Source: Fomitopsis serialis (taxonomy: Eukaryota; Basidiomycota; Agaricomycetes; Polyporales; Fomitopsidaceae). From it: a stretch of 64,000 nt of DNA. The notes under the pieces are model-generated. The model ran no database searches. It was not told the origin of the DNA and saw only the letters and a program-made list of their open reading frames with translations. This document shows, piece after piece, positions 23,871 through 35,453 of this stretch. The stretch is taken from NCBI RefSeq assembly GCF_022376445.1, contig NW_025955023.1, positions 62,001-126,000 on the forward strand, given 5' to 3'. The first letter of the stretch is position 1. Every line of letters starts with the position of its first letter. The position numbers and the translations under genes are program-made.

Positions 23871-25592
23871 ATGCGACGTTCCGCTGTGCGTGCGGCAGGC
23901 GTATTAGCCTTCGCTGCTTCCAACGCCCTCCTAGTTGCTGGGGATAATACGACATGTCCAGGACCCCTCTTGGATTGGTACATGAACTATGTGGGCGAGA
24001 CGCCATGTACGTCCGCTTTACCTCCGGAATGTCGCTGGCAGTGCTGAATCGTTATTTGCCAGGTATGACCTACCAACGTCTACGACAGCTCTGCGATGCG
24101 AAGTGTGAGTCTACTGTGTCTAGTTCTTTGAATGCAGATTGCTCATGCGCGGACTTTCTTTCAGACACCGTCCCCCTGTTCCGCAAGACAGCCCCAGGAG
24201 ACCAGTGCGACACCCAATTCTGTATGTCCTGGAATTCTCGAGTGCTCTCCTACTGCATTCCTTACAATTGACCCAGCGGCATGCTGCTGTAACTCCGTTG
24301 CGTGGTCGCTGAGCATGCTCTGTATGAAGTACGCAGTCAGGGTTTCTTTGTCTGACTCTCATGTCTCACATCCGTATCCAGTTGCCAAGAACACGCGGTC
24401 TCGAATGGCTCAGGGTCCATCGAAGCTCGTACGCACCATTCCTCGACTCAGGATGCGTGGACGCACTGACACAGGGTGGACAGCGGTGGGCGGTTACTAC
24501 AAGTACAGGTTCGCGAACGCGACGTCTCACACAGGCTACTGTGGCGACGGGAGCAACGGAACGTGCGTCGCTCCGGGCGAGGGCTGTATATCGAATTGGG
24601 AACTAGCTGGTTAACCGACGATTATTTATCACAAACAGGCTCCCGTCGCAGGTCCAGAGCGCCGTCTGCAACAGCAATATCAAGATCGCGGACTGGCTGT
24701 ACCCGGACTACTTCCCGGATGGTTCATGGTCGGTCTGATTGTCCTCTTCTGATTGCAAACCGCTGACTCGATTCTCCTGACGTCACAGGTTCTAGTATGT
24801 CCATCTTCTGTGCGCATTCTCTCAATGTTACTGACGCGCGAGACAGCACGAATTTCATGAACCAGGCGCAGCTGAACCAGACGTCCTCGAATAATAACAC
24901 CTTCACTCATTGCAATTCAACTAATCTTGCCAATAACTCATCGTCGTCATCTTCACTACCTTCAGCAACATCACAAAGCCAGGGAACGACGAGCTCCGCC
25001 CCCGCTAGCTCTGTGACCACAGGCACTGTAGCTGGGGCGGTCAAGAGCAGCTCGAGCAACACTGGGGCTATTGCGGGCGGGACCGTCGGCGGCGTGCTGG
25101 GTCTCCTGCTTATTCTACTCGGCGTCGCGGTGTTCATGAGGAAGAGGAAGGCGGCGGCCAATGTTGTGGCGGGGGCGAGATCGGGGGATGTACCGCCGTT
25201 GACGGCCGTCGAACAGCCCCGGGCACCTAACCAGCACGGAGTGGTGCCATATGATGTCCCAGAAGCATACCGTGAGTACTTGCCTTCGTTGCACGACCTG
25301 AGCACATTGGTCTGATCGAGGCATACGTGCAGCATACGCGGTGCTCGGCCGACCCATCTCGGGCAAACATGGTATATTCTCGCCCCCATCGGCAACGAAC
25401 CTCACCTCCGCGACGAGTGCCTCTGGGACGATGCACACACGCACGGACAGCACGAGCAATATGTCGAGTGACATGCGGCAAACGAACACGTTCACGATGC
25501 CCGTGGTGCTCGAGCCGGAGCAGGACGCGGGGCGACTGACGGCGCTGCGGCCACCGCCAGCGTACCGGAGCTCGTGGGACGATAGAGGTTAG
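23871..25592 (+). CDS. Secreted Cys-rich / Ser-rich membrane-anchored protein
   Basis: The ATG at 23871 begins a signal peptide (Met-Arg-Arg, then an Ala/Val/Leu-rich core to residue 24). Exons that keep frame: 23871-24006, 24063-24104, 24165-24221, 24277-24328, from 24382, a short exon to about 24565, from 24641, a long one to about 25270, and 25331-25592; some middle junctions are uncertain. The extracellular part has Cys-Pro-Gly-Pro-Leu-Leu-Asp-Trp-Tyr, Gly-Glu-Thr-Pro-Cys-Met-Thr-Tyr and Cys-Cys-Cys-Asn-Ser motifs. These recur in a basidiomycete family of unknown function known from memory. A Ser/Thr linker, one transmembrane helix (about 25068-25130) and a basic stop-transfer MRKRK follow, then a cytoplasmic tail of about 120 residues. 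Probably a plasma-membrane or wall-facing receptor-like protein; ligand unknown. Confidence 0.75.
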
Positions 25593-26134
25593 GACGGCCA
25601 GTGAGGACATATCTAAGTACCTATGCCACCCTCGATGCAGAGGTTAATTTATGCGGAGCGGGCCTCGGACTACGGAGGAGTGACGAGTCGCTCGATTGTC
25701 GACCCTTTGTATATTTTGCAGAGGATTATCGTAGGCCCCTGTCGCTCGTTCCTGTACTATGGTCGTGTATATGATGCGCGCGGTACGGGTTAGTATGTTT
25801 GCGAGGTTTGTCGGGAGTGAGTGAAGACGGACGTTGATTGACAGGAGGATCCTGATCTCGATCGAGGGCCGCGTCTGATCAGAGGGGCGATCGACGGGAG
25901 GGTGCCTCTGCGCATCATCTTGCAGCCTGTGCACGCCATCCACTCGCCATGCCACACTCTGTGACACAATATACCCACACCTCCCCACCATGGTCCTCGC
26001 CTCGGCCCAGCTTCCAATTCCCACCTCCACGGAGAGCCGTGTCGCCCCGCCCCATCCTCCTCGCCCGTGTCTCGCTGCGCCCGAAGAGCCGCCACTGACG
26101 AAGATCTACGTTTGCAGAAGCGATAGGCCACAAT
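25593..26134. other. Intergenic, no feature seen
   Basis: About 540 bp between two same-strand genes. No gene or repeat was recognised. Confidence 0.4.
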
Positions 26135-28356
26135 ATGAGCGAGAAGAGCAGCCATAGCGTGGCGATAGTAGGTGCAGGGTGAGTGCCTTCCTCGTTCTTG
26201 CATGCGCCCGTCTTAACTATGTCGCACACAGGCCCGGGGGAGTGATGATGGGCATAGCTCTCAAGAATCAGCTTGGGATCCACGATTTCATGGTGAGTAC
26301 CCCAGCCTAGTATCTGCATAGGTTGTCACCGGTGTAATGACCTCGCATTGTAAGATCTACGACAAGACATCCGACTTCGGCGGGACCTGGCTCGTAAGAT
26401 TCCTCTACCTGTTCACCTGCCTCTGGACTCAACACGCCCCACGCAGGACAATTCGTACCCCGGGAGCGCATCCGATACGCCTATCCACTTCTACGTCCCA
26501 TCCACCCACCCCAATCCAAACTGGTCCGTCACTTTCCCTCCCCAAACCGAGCTCCTCGCCTACTGGCGTGGTCTCGCAATCAAGTACACCCTCTACGCGA
26601 ACGCGGCGTTCTTCACTCGCGTCGTCTCTGCGCACTGGAACGGGAAGACTCAACGGTACGACATAGACCTCGAAGATGTCCGGACGGGCGAGAGGAGACA
26701 AGAGCACGCGCGGTTCCTCGTGAGCGCAACGGGACTGATCAGCGAGCCACGGTATCCTGAGGCTATCAAAGGGCTGGGCAGCAAAGGCGAGAGCCATTTG
26801 AGGGAGCGGGCGGGTGCTGGCACTCCGCGCGGTGGAGGCACGATGTTGACTTCCATGGACGAAGGGTGGCGGTTATCGGCAACAGCGCATCCGCGTAGGT
26901 AGACCACACTACGTCGCATTCCCCATCGACCCTGACAGGCGGTTTGTAGGGCGCAATTCGTTCCATGTCTATCGGCAGACTCTACCACGCACGTCGCGAA
27001 CTTCTGCAGAACACCCAATTGGTTTGTCTATGGCGTACGTGCTATTACACGGGAGTGGTCGAGTGTGGCTCGCTCAACTGACCTGTTTGATGTAGCCTCG
27101 CCACCGATATCCTCCTGCGTTCCGCTGGGTGCTCGCACACGTACCCCTCGCATTGCGTGTCTTCCGACTATGTGTCATCTTTGTGTGTTCCACTTCTTTG
27201 TACCGCCTGCTGTGCGCAAATTGACCTACAGACTAGATTAATTATGCCCGCCCGATCTGGCACACACTCCGTCAAAAAGTCAAGAGCAGAGGTAAGGAGG
27301 GCCGAGAAGCCGTGAGTAGCATCGCAGTTGGCTGCCCTTCCAGCCTGTCTGACCGTCGCGCTGCCAGGACTTGATCGCGTACATGAAGCGCACCGCTCCG
27401 GCGCAGTACCACCAATGGCTCATCCCCAACTATCGTACGCACCCCAGCTCCGCTTCTTACATCTTGGTTGCTCAGAGACCGCCTGTCCTCGTAGCGATGA
27501 CATGCCGTCGACCGATCCTCGACGTGGGCTATTACGCCTGCCTGCACAAGCCCAACGTTGAGCTCCGTTGGGAAGGCGTGCGCGAGGTGACCAAGACCGG
27601 GCTGCGCCTGGAGGATGGGTCGGAAGAGGCGTTTGACGTGATCATCCTAAGCACGGGCTTCGTCACGGTCAGTGTTAAGGTTGTCTCTGCACGGAAAGAC
27701 GAGCACGGCTGATGCGAAGGGCTAGGGACGAAGCCTGTTCGAGCTCCACGGAGAGGCGGGCGTGGACTTGGATGGGTTCTACAAAAGCGAGGGACGCCCG
27801 ATGGCGCATCGCGGCGTGTGCGTGCCCGGGTTCCCCAACCTCTTCCTCATCGCAGGTGAGCCTCCGTCCAGTCTTGTGCGCCTTCATGTCCTCACCCTCC
27901 GCCTGCAGGACCGAACACGGTGACGCGCAACGGCTCCGCGGTCTTCACGCACGAGGTCGCGGTGGACTATATCACGCAGCTCCTCGCGCCCCTCCTCTGG
28001 CCAACTCCCGGATCTGACGCCGGCGCCCTGACGCTGCGCGTCCCGCTCGCTGAATACCGCGCCTTCAACGCGGAGATCTCCTCCGCGCTCGCCGCGGGCG
28101 CGGCCGCAACTGCGGCGTGCCCGCCGTCGTGGTTCCGGGCGGATGGGGGACGGGCGCGAACTTCAGCTCGTGGCCCGGGAGCATATACGGGTTTTGGTGG
28201 ACGATGCGGAGGGTGCACTGGGAGGAGTACGAGGTGAGTGACGAGAAGGGAGCGGTGGTGGATGTTGGAGGGGGAGGGGGGGTGACTTGGGATGTTGGTG
28301 GGGATCGGAGCAGCGGTGGGTTGGTGGGAGAGGGGGCATGTGAGGAGATTGTTTGA
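26135..28356 (+). pseudogene. Flavin-dependent (Baeyer-Villiger type) monooxygenase, broken frame
   Basis: The ATG at 26135 leads into an FAD-binding GxGxxG split by an intron (VGAG, then GPGG near 26230). Exons with Asp-Phe-Gly-Gly-Thr-Trp (about 26375) and Tyr-Pro-Gly-Ser-Ala-Ser-Asp follow, then a second nucleotide-binding site Val-Ala-Val-Ile-Gly-Asn-Ser-Ala-Ser near 26870 and a C-terminal Leu-Phe-Leu-Ile-Ala-Gly plus Pro-Asn-Thr-Val near 27850-27925. Order and spacing match class B flavin monooxygenases. Three problems are visible: the frame changes between about 26790 and 26835, a stop lies in the Arg-Leu-Cys segment near 27230, and the last exon changes frame near 28130-28150 beside a run of five G. 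It is either a recent pseudogene or affected by sequence errors. The natural substrate cannot be read from the sequence. Confidence 0.7.
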
Positions 28357-30597
28357 AAGCGCACGCTGGGTACACTAGGATGCGATCTACGGAGGGGATT
28401 TAGTGGTGCAGAATGCAGATGTATGTAGACAGCTGCTTGGGTTGGTAGATTACGCGCACAGGATGAGGGGTATCGATGATCGCCGCCGCATGATGTGCGT
28501 GTATTTATCGCCCGTACGGTGTCGAGGGAGCTCGGGGCAAGGTCCATACTGAAAGTGATTCACTGTAGCCAGAGATAGGCTGGGCCTGCCAGTGCGAGAT
28601 GCCTGATGCCACGTCACTCCTGTCCTGATGCTGACAAAAGTCGAGAATGATGAGTATGGCAAAACGCGCCAATAACGACACTTGAAAAGCCGCGGTAGGC
28701 GCACCATGCAGCCCGTGGAAACGTGTCGCAGAATGTACTTCCGGAGAGGCCTGTGCAACGAGCGGGTCCTGCCCTGTCCTGCCATCCCGCTCCCGAGCGT
28801 GATGTCCATTGGTCAGACCGAAGACATGTTGTGGCGTGTGGTTTCATGAATGAGCGGCGTGTCGCGGTGGCTGGATCTTGGATGTGAGGACATGAGACGT
28901 GCCTACTATAAGCCGCTCTCGCAGGACATGTTCGAGTTGGATAGAAGGGTCCATAATCAATTGATTCGGTGGCATGCGCACAAGGCTACTTGGTGGGATT
29001 GACGCACATGAAGCGCTCCCGCGGAAATCGTCTCTTACCAGCTCTTACCTTGCGCTCCGAGGCAGTGCCGTGATTGACACACTCCTGTATGGCTGTGATC
29101 ACTAATGTATCAAATTCATCCATGCCAATCGCAGAGCTCCTGTGGGGGTTCCAGAACACCCCATGAGGAGGTCATCGTGATTCGTGCTTGTGCAGAGCCT
29201 GAGGTGTAGCTAGGGCACTGGATGGTAAGCGGGTACCGACCTGTATGTTTGCCCAGCAACATATGCCGAGTGCAAACTTGTGCGCGGATCACCAGTGTTC
29301 CTTTTGCACCGAGGTCGGTCCCCGCGAGCGGCCGACAGTAAGTATCTGACAGTGCGTTCCGACGTCCTGCCACTGGGTGCTTCGAAGTCCACCACGACGG
29401 TGTGATACCCGGTGCTCACCTGCCTGTATGTCCGGAACTTCATGCGGAACAGAAAGGCGGAAACTCGGGCATGGTATCCCGGTGTGCGCGCGCTGTATGG
29501 CAGCTGCATGCAAGAGCTTTCAGCGCATCACGGAGTCTGGGAAGCCCGAGTATGGGTCAGCCACCGATCCCGAGAAGGTGACTCGCTCGAGTCGCTCTTC
29601 GCGGCTGCTGGGGGGGATGGGCCGTCGCAATCTGTACTTATGTGACAGACATCTCCGCCGGTACGTTGTGCTCGAGAGGGCATGCTGCATGCAGGAACAT
29701 TGAACAGGCCTGGCAGGGCGTCTATCGAGTGGCAACAGTTTCCATACCCGGACTGATCAGTGGCGTTTAGCATCTTGCCCTGCTGCCCCGGCATGCGCAT
29801 GAGCCACGAACCTGCAAGACGCGTACGTAGTACACCGTACAGCATCCGCACCCATTCCAATTATTTTCCATGGCACTCAGATATTGACTGCGACAACCAT
29901 GCACGACTGGTCAGTTCGGCTGGCACCGTATATGGTGTGACAGAGCTCAAGATACCGATTGCTGATGGCTGTACTCCGTCGCACCGCCCCTGTCAAGAGT
30001 CGTTGTATGATCGCCTCCTCGAGCGGGACCGCATAGCATCGGACATCATGCAGTCCGCATTTGATGCGTTGAAATGTTCAGTATCGGAGTACTTTCAAGC
30101 TGCAGCCTGGTTTGAGATCATTTTCTAGCCGTTTTGGTGCGACTCGCGCACGTCGGCGAGCAGACTTTCTACCTAACCGAATCGATTGCGGGCCCCGTCA
30201 CGGAGGCAGTGGCCATGGACGCTTGTCGGCTCTTATGGTCTTGCAACGGAGACTAGCAGTGGCTGCAATTTGTGAAGTATACCAAAGTCCAAACTCTCCA
30301 ATCCAGTTATTGGTCCAATATTGGTCTAGTCGGGCGTGCACCGGTCCTGTCTATGTCCGAAACGTAGGTTCGTATGAGCGCCTAGTCGCCGAACACTGGA
30401 TGACATGCTTCACCTGTGCTTCACCCACACTTTCCAGGCTCGCTTGGCATGATGCCGATACTGCTGCCGCCGGCGCAGGTCGCGTTCAGCGCATCTTTGA
30501 TGATAGAGAAAGCGCTCGGCCGCGCATAAAAGAGGACGGAGGGCATGCAGTCCGCTTAGCTCCCAGCCCTCTCTTTCAGAGCTCACTTTTTTCTCGT
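28357..30597. other. Intergenic, 2.2 kb
   Basis: Only scattered short frames occur, without domains or consistent splice sites. A TATA-like CATAAAAGAGG near 30527 is a candidate promoter for the secreted precursor gene that starts at 30788. Confidence 0.4.
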
Positions 30598-30617
30598 ACA
30601 GGCACTGGTTGGTGAGT
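30598..30617 (+). promoter_or_regulatory. Conserved 5'-UTR block and donor site shared by three precursor genes
   Basis: ACAGGCACTGGTTGGTGAGT is nearly identical to the minus-strand sequence at 48942-48961 (one difference) and 41875-41894 (four differences). All lie 160-195 bp upstream of the start codons of the three secreted precursor genes. The block ends in a GTGAGT/GTGCGT splice donor, so a 5'-UTR intron is likely. Confidence 0.65.
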
Positions 30618-30787
30618 ATGATCAGCGCCTCTCCGCGGAATGTCCACTGACAGTGTCGTTGTAGCCGTGTGCTTTAGTTTATCAGCCTATTTGCATCTCT
30701 TTCGTTACGACCTCACGACCTCTCATCTCACTCTATCCTGATCACTGCACCGTCACATCTCTCATCCCCGCCATCTCCAACCTCAAT

Positions 30788-31982
30788 ATGCGCTCTTACA
30801 CCGCTATCCTCATCCTTGCGGCTGCGGCGTCCGTTGCGCCAGCCCTTGCCGCTCCCATTGCATAGTAAGTCACAGTCCAGCTCTTCCTCATCTAGTAGCT
30901 CATAGTCGACGTATCATAGCACAGCGGAGCTCGAAGTCCGTGGTGACTTCGACAACCTCGAGGCCCGCGCATTCGACGACACTCTCGCTCGTCGTGAATT
31001 CGACGAGGAGTTGTTCGCGCGCGCTCTCAACGATGACCTCGTTGCACGTAGCAAGATCGGCAGGAAGATCGGGGGTTTCTTCAAAAAGGCATTCCATACC
31101 GTTGTCGGTGTCGCCAAAACCGTGCTCAAGCGCGAGGACATGGACGTCCTTGCGCGAGAGCTCGGCATCGACGAAGAGGTCTTCGCGCGCGACGTTTACG
31201 ACGGTCTCGAGGCGCGTGACTTCGACGACGATGTTCTCTTCGCGCGCGATCTTGGCCTTGACGAGGACCTCTTCACGCGCGACATCGATGAGAACCAGTT
31301 TGTTGCTCGTGCCCTCGGCCTCGACGAGCACCTCGTTGCTCGCAGTAAGATTGGCAGGAAGATCGGTCACTTCTTCAAGAAGGCGTTCCATGCCGTTGTT
31401 GGTGTCGTCAGTAAAGTCCTCAAACGCGAGGATGCGGAGGTTCTCGCCCGCGATTTCGGCTTTGACGAGGAGCTCTTCGCGCGCAGCTTCGACGACTACG
31501 AAATCTCTCGGCGGGACCTGGAAGAGCTCTTCACTCGTATGCCGATGGAGGAGCTGGACGCGCGTGCCCATGAGGAGACCGAGCATGGCTACCAGGCCAA
31601 CACCCCCTCTACCGAGCCTCACCCTGTTGCACACGGGACTTCCGGCGCAGCTCACACTGGGGAGCATCACCGTGCCGCACATGAGGCTTCCGGCGCAGCT
31701 CAAACTGGGGAGCATCACCGGGCTCACAATGCCGCACACTCTGCTGCGCACCGCCGCCCTCACGAGGCTCACCAGAACGGCGGGCACGCTCAGCACCCCC
31801 ACCAGACCAGCCACCGCCAGACGGGCGACTTGGAGGCGCACGACCACCTTACGAGTGCTTCGTCTTCTCACCGCTCGAAGGAACACTCGCAGCAGCACCC
31901 CTCTGCGCAACGCCAGACGCGCGAGGACATGCTCGACTTGCTTGTCCGTGCGTTTGACGGCGAGTTCGACGAGCTCGATTGA
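30788..31982 (+). CDS. Secreted repeat precursor 1 with two cationic amphipathic segments and a His-rich tail, 379 aa
   Basis: Exon 1 is 30788-30864 (signal peptide, residues 1 to about 22); exon 2 is 30920-31982, phase 2. After the signal peptide the protein alternates acidic stretches with xAR triplets and two cationic segments at residues 70-97 and 168-195. Each begins SKIGRKIG, contains FFKKAFH and ends VLKR followed by Glu-Asp. They are about 28 residues, strongly basic, with hydrophobic residues spaced as in an amphipathic helix. KR followed by Glu is a plausible Kex2 cleavage site. Residues 241 to about 350 are rich in His, Ala and Gly. The chain ends Asp-Glu-Leu-Asp. No known domain was recognised. 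A role as a precursor of processed peptides, possibly membrane-active, is inference from composition. Confidence 0.85.
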
Positions 31983-32289
31983 GCGGCGGATCGGTGACAC
32001 TGGGCGGAGTAAGCCCACGGTAACTTGTCGGTGGGATAGCTGTTGTAACTTATGGTAGTAACTTGAATGTGAATGGCTGATATTGTGTACCACGGTGTGC
32101 GCGAATCGCTGTTTACAGTGGTGCGTCGTCTCTACAACATCGCATGGAACTACATAGAGCGTAAAGCGTATTCAGAGGTCCGTGGTGAGGCAAAGAGCTA
32201 AATGGAACGAGTGTATACAGCTTCAGTGTTCGTCTGATACTCATGTCTCAGTGGTACGGGATTCATGCGTATACAGTATCGTACATGCG
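31983..32289. other. 3' flank of precursor 1, no feature seen
   Basis: About 300 bp between convergent genes. No feature was seen. Confidence 0.4.
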
Positions 32290-33481
32290 CTATACCTGTG
32301 ACAGGCACAGCGCAGGCACATCCGCGATGAACGTTTGAACGTTGAACTTCAATACGTCATAGGGACTGGCGCTGTATCGAGATGGCGATCCCAGACGTCT
32401 CGCGGTAACTCCGCGTAGAACTCGCCCAGGAAGAACTGGCCAGCCATCTGATACAGTGCTACCAGCGAGACGTTGTCGAAGCTCAGCCCGCCAGGTCCGA
32501 ACGCCCAGATCAAGTCACTCCGAGGGGCACCAGTGGTGGCGTTCGGTGCCGCTTGGGCGTACTGTAGGTTCCGTGTCAGTGGTTGTTACGAACGGGGGGA
32601 GGGAGGGGGGAGAGCAGGCTTGCCTTGAAGAATCCGTGAAATGCCGCGAACAATCTTTCAGATGCGTGCTCGTGAGCTATATCCGGAGATGTTGCGGATG
32701 GTCAGAACGTGGCGAAACCTGTTCCTAGAGAGCAGTGGTACGCCGGCCACTTAGATCACTAGTCGGTCACTCGTTCGAACGACTATAGGTGCATAAGGAC
32801 GTACCGCCATACAAAGCTCGATGTAGCTGTAGGAATGACCGGTTCCACCTCGAAATCACCGCCTTCTATCCTCTGTCTGTCTACGAGGATGAGCTCGTTA
32901 GCGTCTGTCAGTGGCGAAGGGTGGCCTCGATGCGCGGGGAGTCCAACAGCGCAAGCGGGATCCCGGTGCCTGGAATCTGCCCAGCGAGGTCGAATGTGAT
33001 GCGTTGCGTATCCAGCGGTGTGATGCCGTCCGGACAGAAGTGTAAAGTCACGTCCATCGCATTTTTCCTTGAACGTAGCTTGGTATACGGGTCCCAGACA
33101 TGCTGTGGTACAGTCCTCGTGACGAAGCCGGGTCTAGGAGGCGGCGGCCCAAGATACCTCTCCGGCGGGTGATGTTGCACTTGGTGACTTGATGGAACCC
33201 TTGCGGAATCTGAATGTTTGACGGAAGATGCGATTGTAGAGCGCTGGCGGGGGGAAGGTGTTGGAAGATATGGTGGAGGGTAGGGCAGGAGAAGCTGGCT
33301 CTGGACACCGGTGCTGTTGGTATTGACCATGGTGGAGGCATCGGAGGAATTTGGTCTGCGGATAACTCGTGAAGTCTTGGGGGCCCCTGTCCAATGAGAA
33401 GAGATTCGCGGCGAACATCGATGGATCGCCTGAGAACGGTGCGTTCATAGCCAATGGAGCTGAGGTGGACGCGCTATTCAT
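32290..33481 (-). pseudogene. Hypothetical protein, probably degenerate
   Basis: A minus-strand frame starts with ATG at 33481. A second frame (33330-32908) reads Arg-Pro-Gly-Phe-Val-Thr-Arg, Val-Trp-Asp-Pro-Tyr and Asp-Leu-Ala-Gly-Gln-Ile-Pro with good coding composition. It changes frame near 32915 into a stretch containing Asn-Glu-Leu-Ile-Leu-Val-Asp-Arg, up to a GTACGT donor at about 32806. A last exon starts after TACAG near 32565 and ends with TAG at 32290-32292. The joins do not keep frame, so this is a pseudogene, an error-affected gene or a wrong exon set. No function is recognised. Confidence 0.4.
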
Positions 33482-35371
33482 GTTGTGTGTCGCTTGTGAG
33501 GGAAGACGGCGGAAGTATGGCCTAGGACAACAAGTGAACTGCGTTTTATAGTGTTGCCATCACAGACCAGGACGGCCAAATACGGTGCAGTTAGTGGCGT
33601 CCGCTCGTGTGGCCACCGTTCTAGAAGCCCGGAGGACAAAGCACGGCAAACGTCACATGGTACCTGGCCACCGCAGAAGTTACCATTTCTAGTCTGTGCC
33701 ATACTCGCAACACGCTTAGGTCTGGGATGGCTTCGAGGCTCATCAATGGCCCATCCTCGCCCGTCATGGCTTCGAGTCGGCCGTCCACGGCGTCCATACA
33801 CCAAGATTGCCATTTATAGAACCTCGTTTGTGTACGGGCGTCGCGTACGCTCCGAAGATCTTGAGATCTAAAAGAAGATCCGGATCAGGGTGTTCTAGCT
33901 GCTCTGGACTGTGCGCTGCCAGTGGCTTGAATACTCACGAAGCACGGAAAGGCTAAGACCTGGAGGAACAACGGCCAGGGAAGCCGGAAACGCCCATCGA
34001 TCTGGCTTCGTGCTTAAGCGTATAAGCTTCCGAAAGGTCAAAGCTAATTTGTATGACGAGGCAGGTGGGGATCCATAGGGACGACGGCCATTGATAGTGA
34101 CTGCGCTACTACAGTGTATGGGTAACCTTGCCTTGCGAACCTTGCCGCCGGCAGCGACGCAGGAGCCCAAGCCTAGTCTTTCCTGCCGAATGAAAGTCAT
34201 AACATTGCCCGCGTGCCCATACGCCTGCCGCACTACATAGCCAGCTAAGAGCGCGATTGGATCTGACATGCGTCAAGAATTGGACTCAATTCACTCTGAA
34301 CGAGATAGATGACGGCTCACCTGCAGAAGATTGGTGGCCATGACGAGGACGCGAGAGGTCGATTTGTGTGACCAGTCGCAATCAGCAGCACATTTCTGGT
34401 CCATCCAGTTCGAGCGAAGTCCCATGTTTGGTGCTGATTCAAAACGAAGCTAGTGAGTGTTGAGGATCATCTCATTGACCCACCTCTATGGAGGATCTGG
34501 CCTAGCATGTGGGCGACGGGGAAGCTAGGCAGTAGATCCTGCTTGGTCCTCAAAGGCGGTGCCGTTTCTAGAGCTGTGTAGCCGCCCGCAGCCACGAATT
34601 CGTACCAGCACAAGCGTTCAGAGACACTGAGTACGGGTAGCATGCTAACCTCAAGTGCCAGTGGCGAAGCGCGCCAGGCTGCGTGACTGGGGCACGTGCA
34701 GACGTCACATCGCGTCAACATCGCGTCTGCAGCTATTTTGGTCGCGAAGAGGTTGCGAAGAGTCGCGAAGCTATTCCGCAGACGAAGTACTGGCCGCAGC
34801 TTCACATTCACGTTTGCTGCTAGTCTGCTTTCAAACAGCCACAAAGCGCCACGGATTCTGGTCAGCACGTACGCTGTCCCCGTTCGTCGGAGATCTCGCA
34901 TTCTTCGTCATACGAGACGGCCGCCGCGTAGACGTCCAGCTTACTCTCCCCATCCTGTGCCATGCCAACCGTCGCGTTAATGCCCTACCGCAAGGCAGCC
35001 AGGAGCGGCGGCCGCGCACAACTCGAATACGATTCGATACGATCCTTGATCCTTGCTCACGTACGACTGCGCCTCTCTGTCTTCTCCTGCCCATCGTCGC
35101 GATCTTGCTCAGCACCTCCGCGACAGAAGCGGTGTGGCTCCGCACACAAATTTGGCTCGCGTTGGCGAGCCATGTTGTGGCCGCGTCGTTACCAGGTCCG
35201 CTGCGCGCTCCAGCGACCCTATGAGTCGACACCGCGCGTTCCATTCCCTCATGTCGGCGGCAGTGGTAAGCTGCTTACTGATTCGCTGGCGTGTGTCAGC
35301 ACGCAACTTCCACGGTTGTCTTGAAAGCCACGCACTGCCGGGAAGTCCCATACAGGGAAGGGTGGCTCAGC
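33482..35371. other. Intergenic, 1.9 kb, no gene recognised
   Basis: Several frames of 100-190 codons overlap on both strands without domains, splice logic or coding-like composition. The last 80 bp are the promoter of the downstream glutathione transferase gene. Confidence 0.4.
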
Positions 35372-35378
35372 TATATAA
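35372..35378 (+). promoter_or_regulatory. TATA box of the GST gene
   Basis: TATATAA lies 82 bp upstream of the ATG at 35454, followed by a C/T-rich leader ending CTCAACATG. Confidence 0.65.
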
Positions 35379-35453
35379 GGCGGAGGCTGCACCGGCCAAG
35401 TATACACACCAGTCCCCCTACACCCTCACCTTCAGCCCAGCTCTTCACTCAAC

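Noticed and set aside
29377..30615. Several 70-170-codon frames upstream of precursor 1
   Set aside because: They overlap on both strands, change frame without splice sites and have no recognisable domain.
30900..32093. 397-codon open frame on the minus strand opposite precursor 1
   Set aside because: It is antisense to a well-supported gene with a signal peptide, and arises from the repetitive, GC-skewed codons of that gene.
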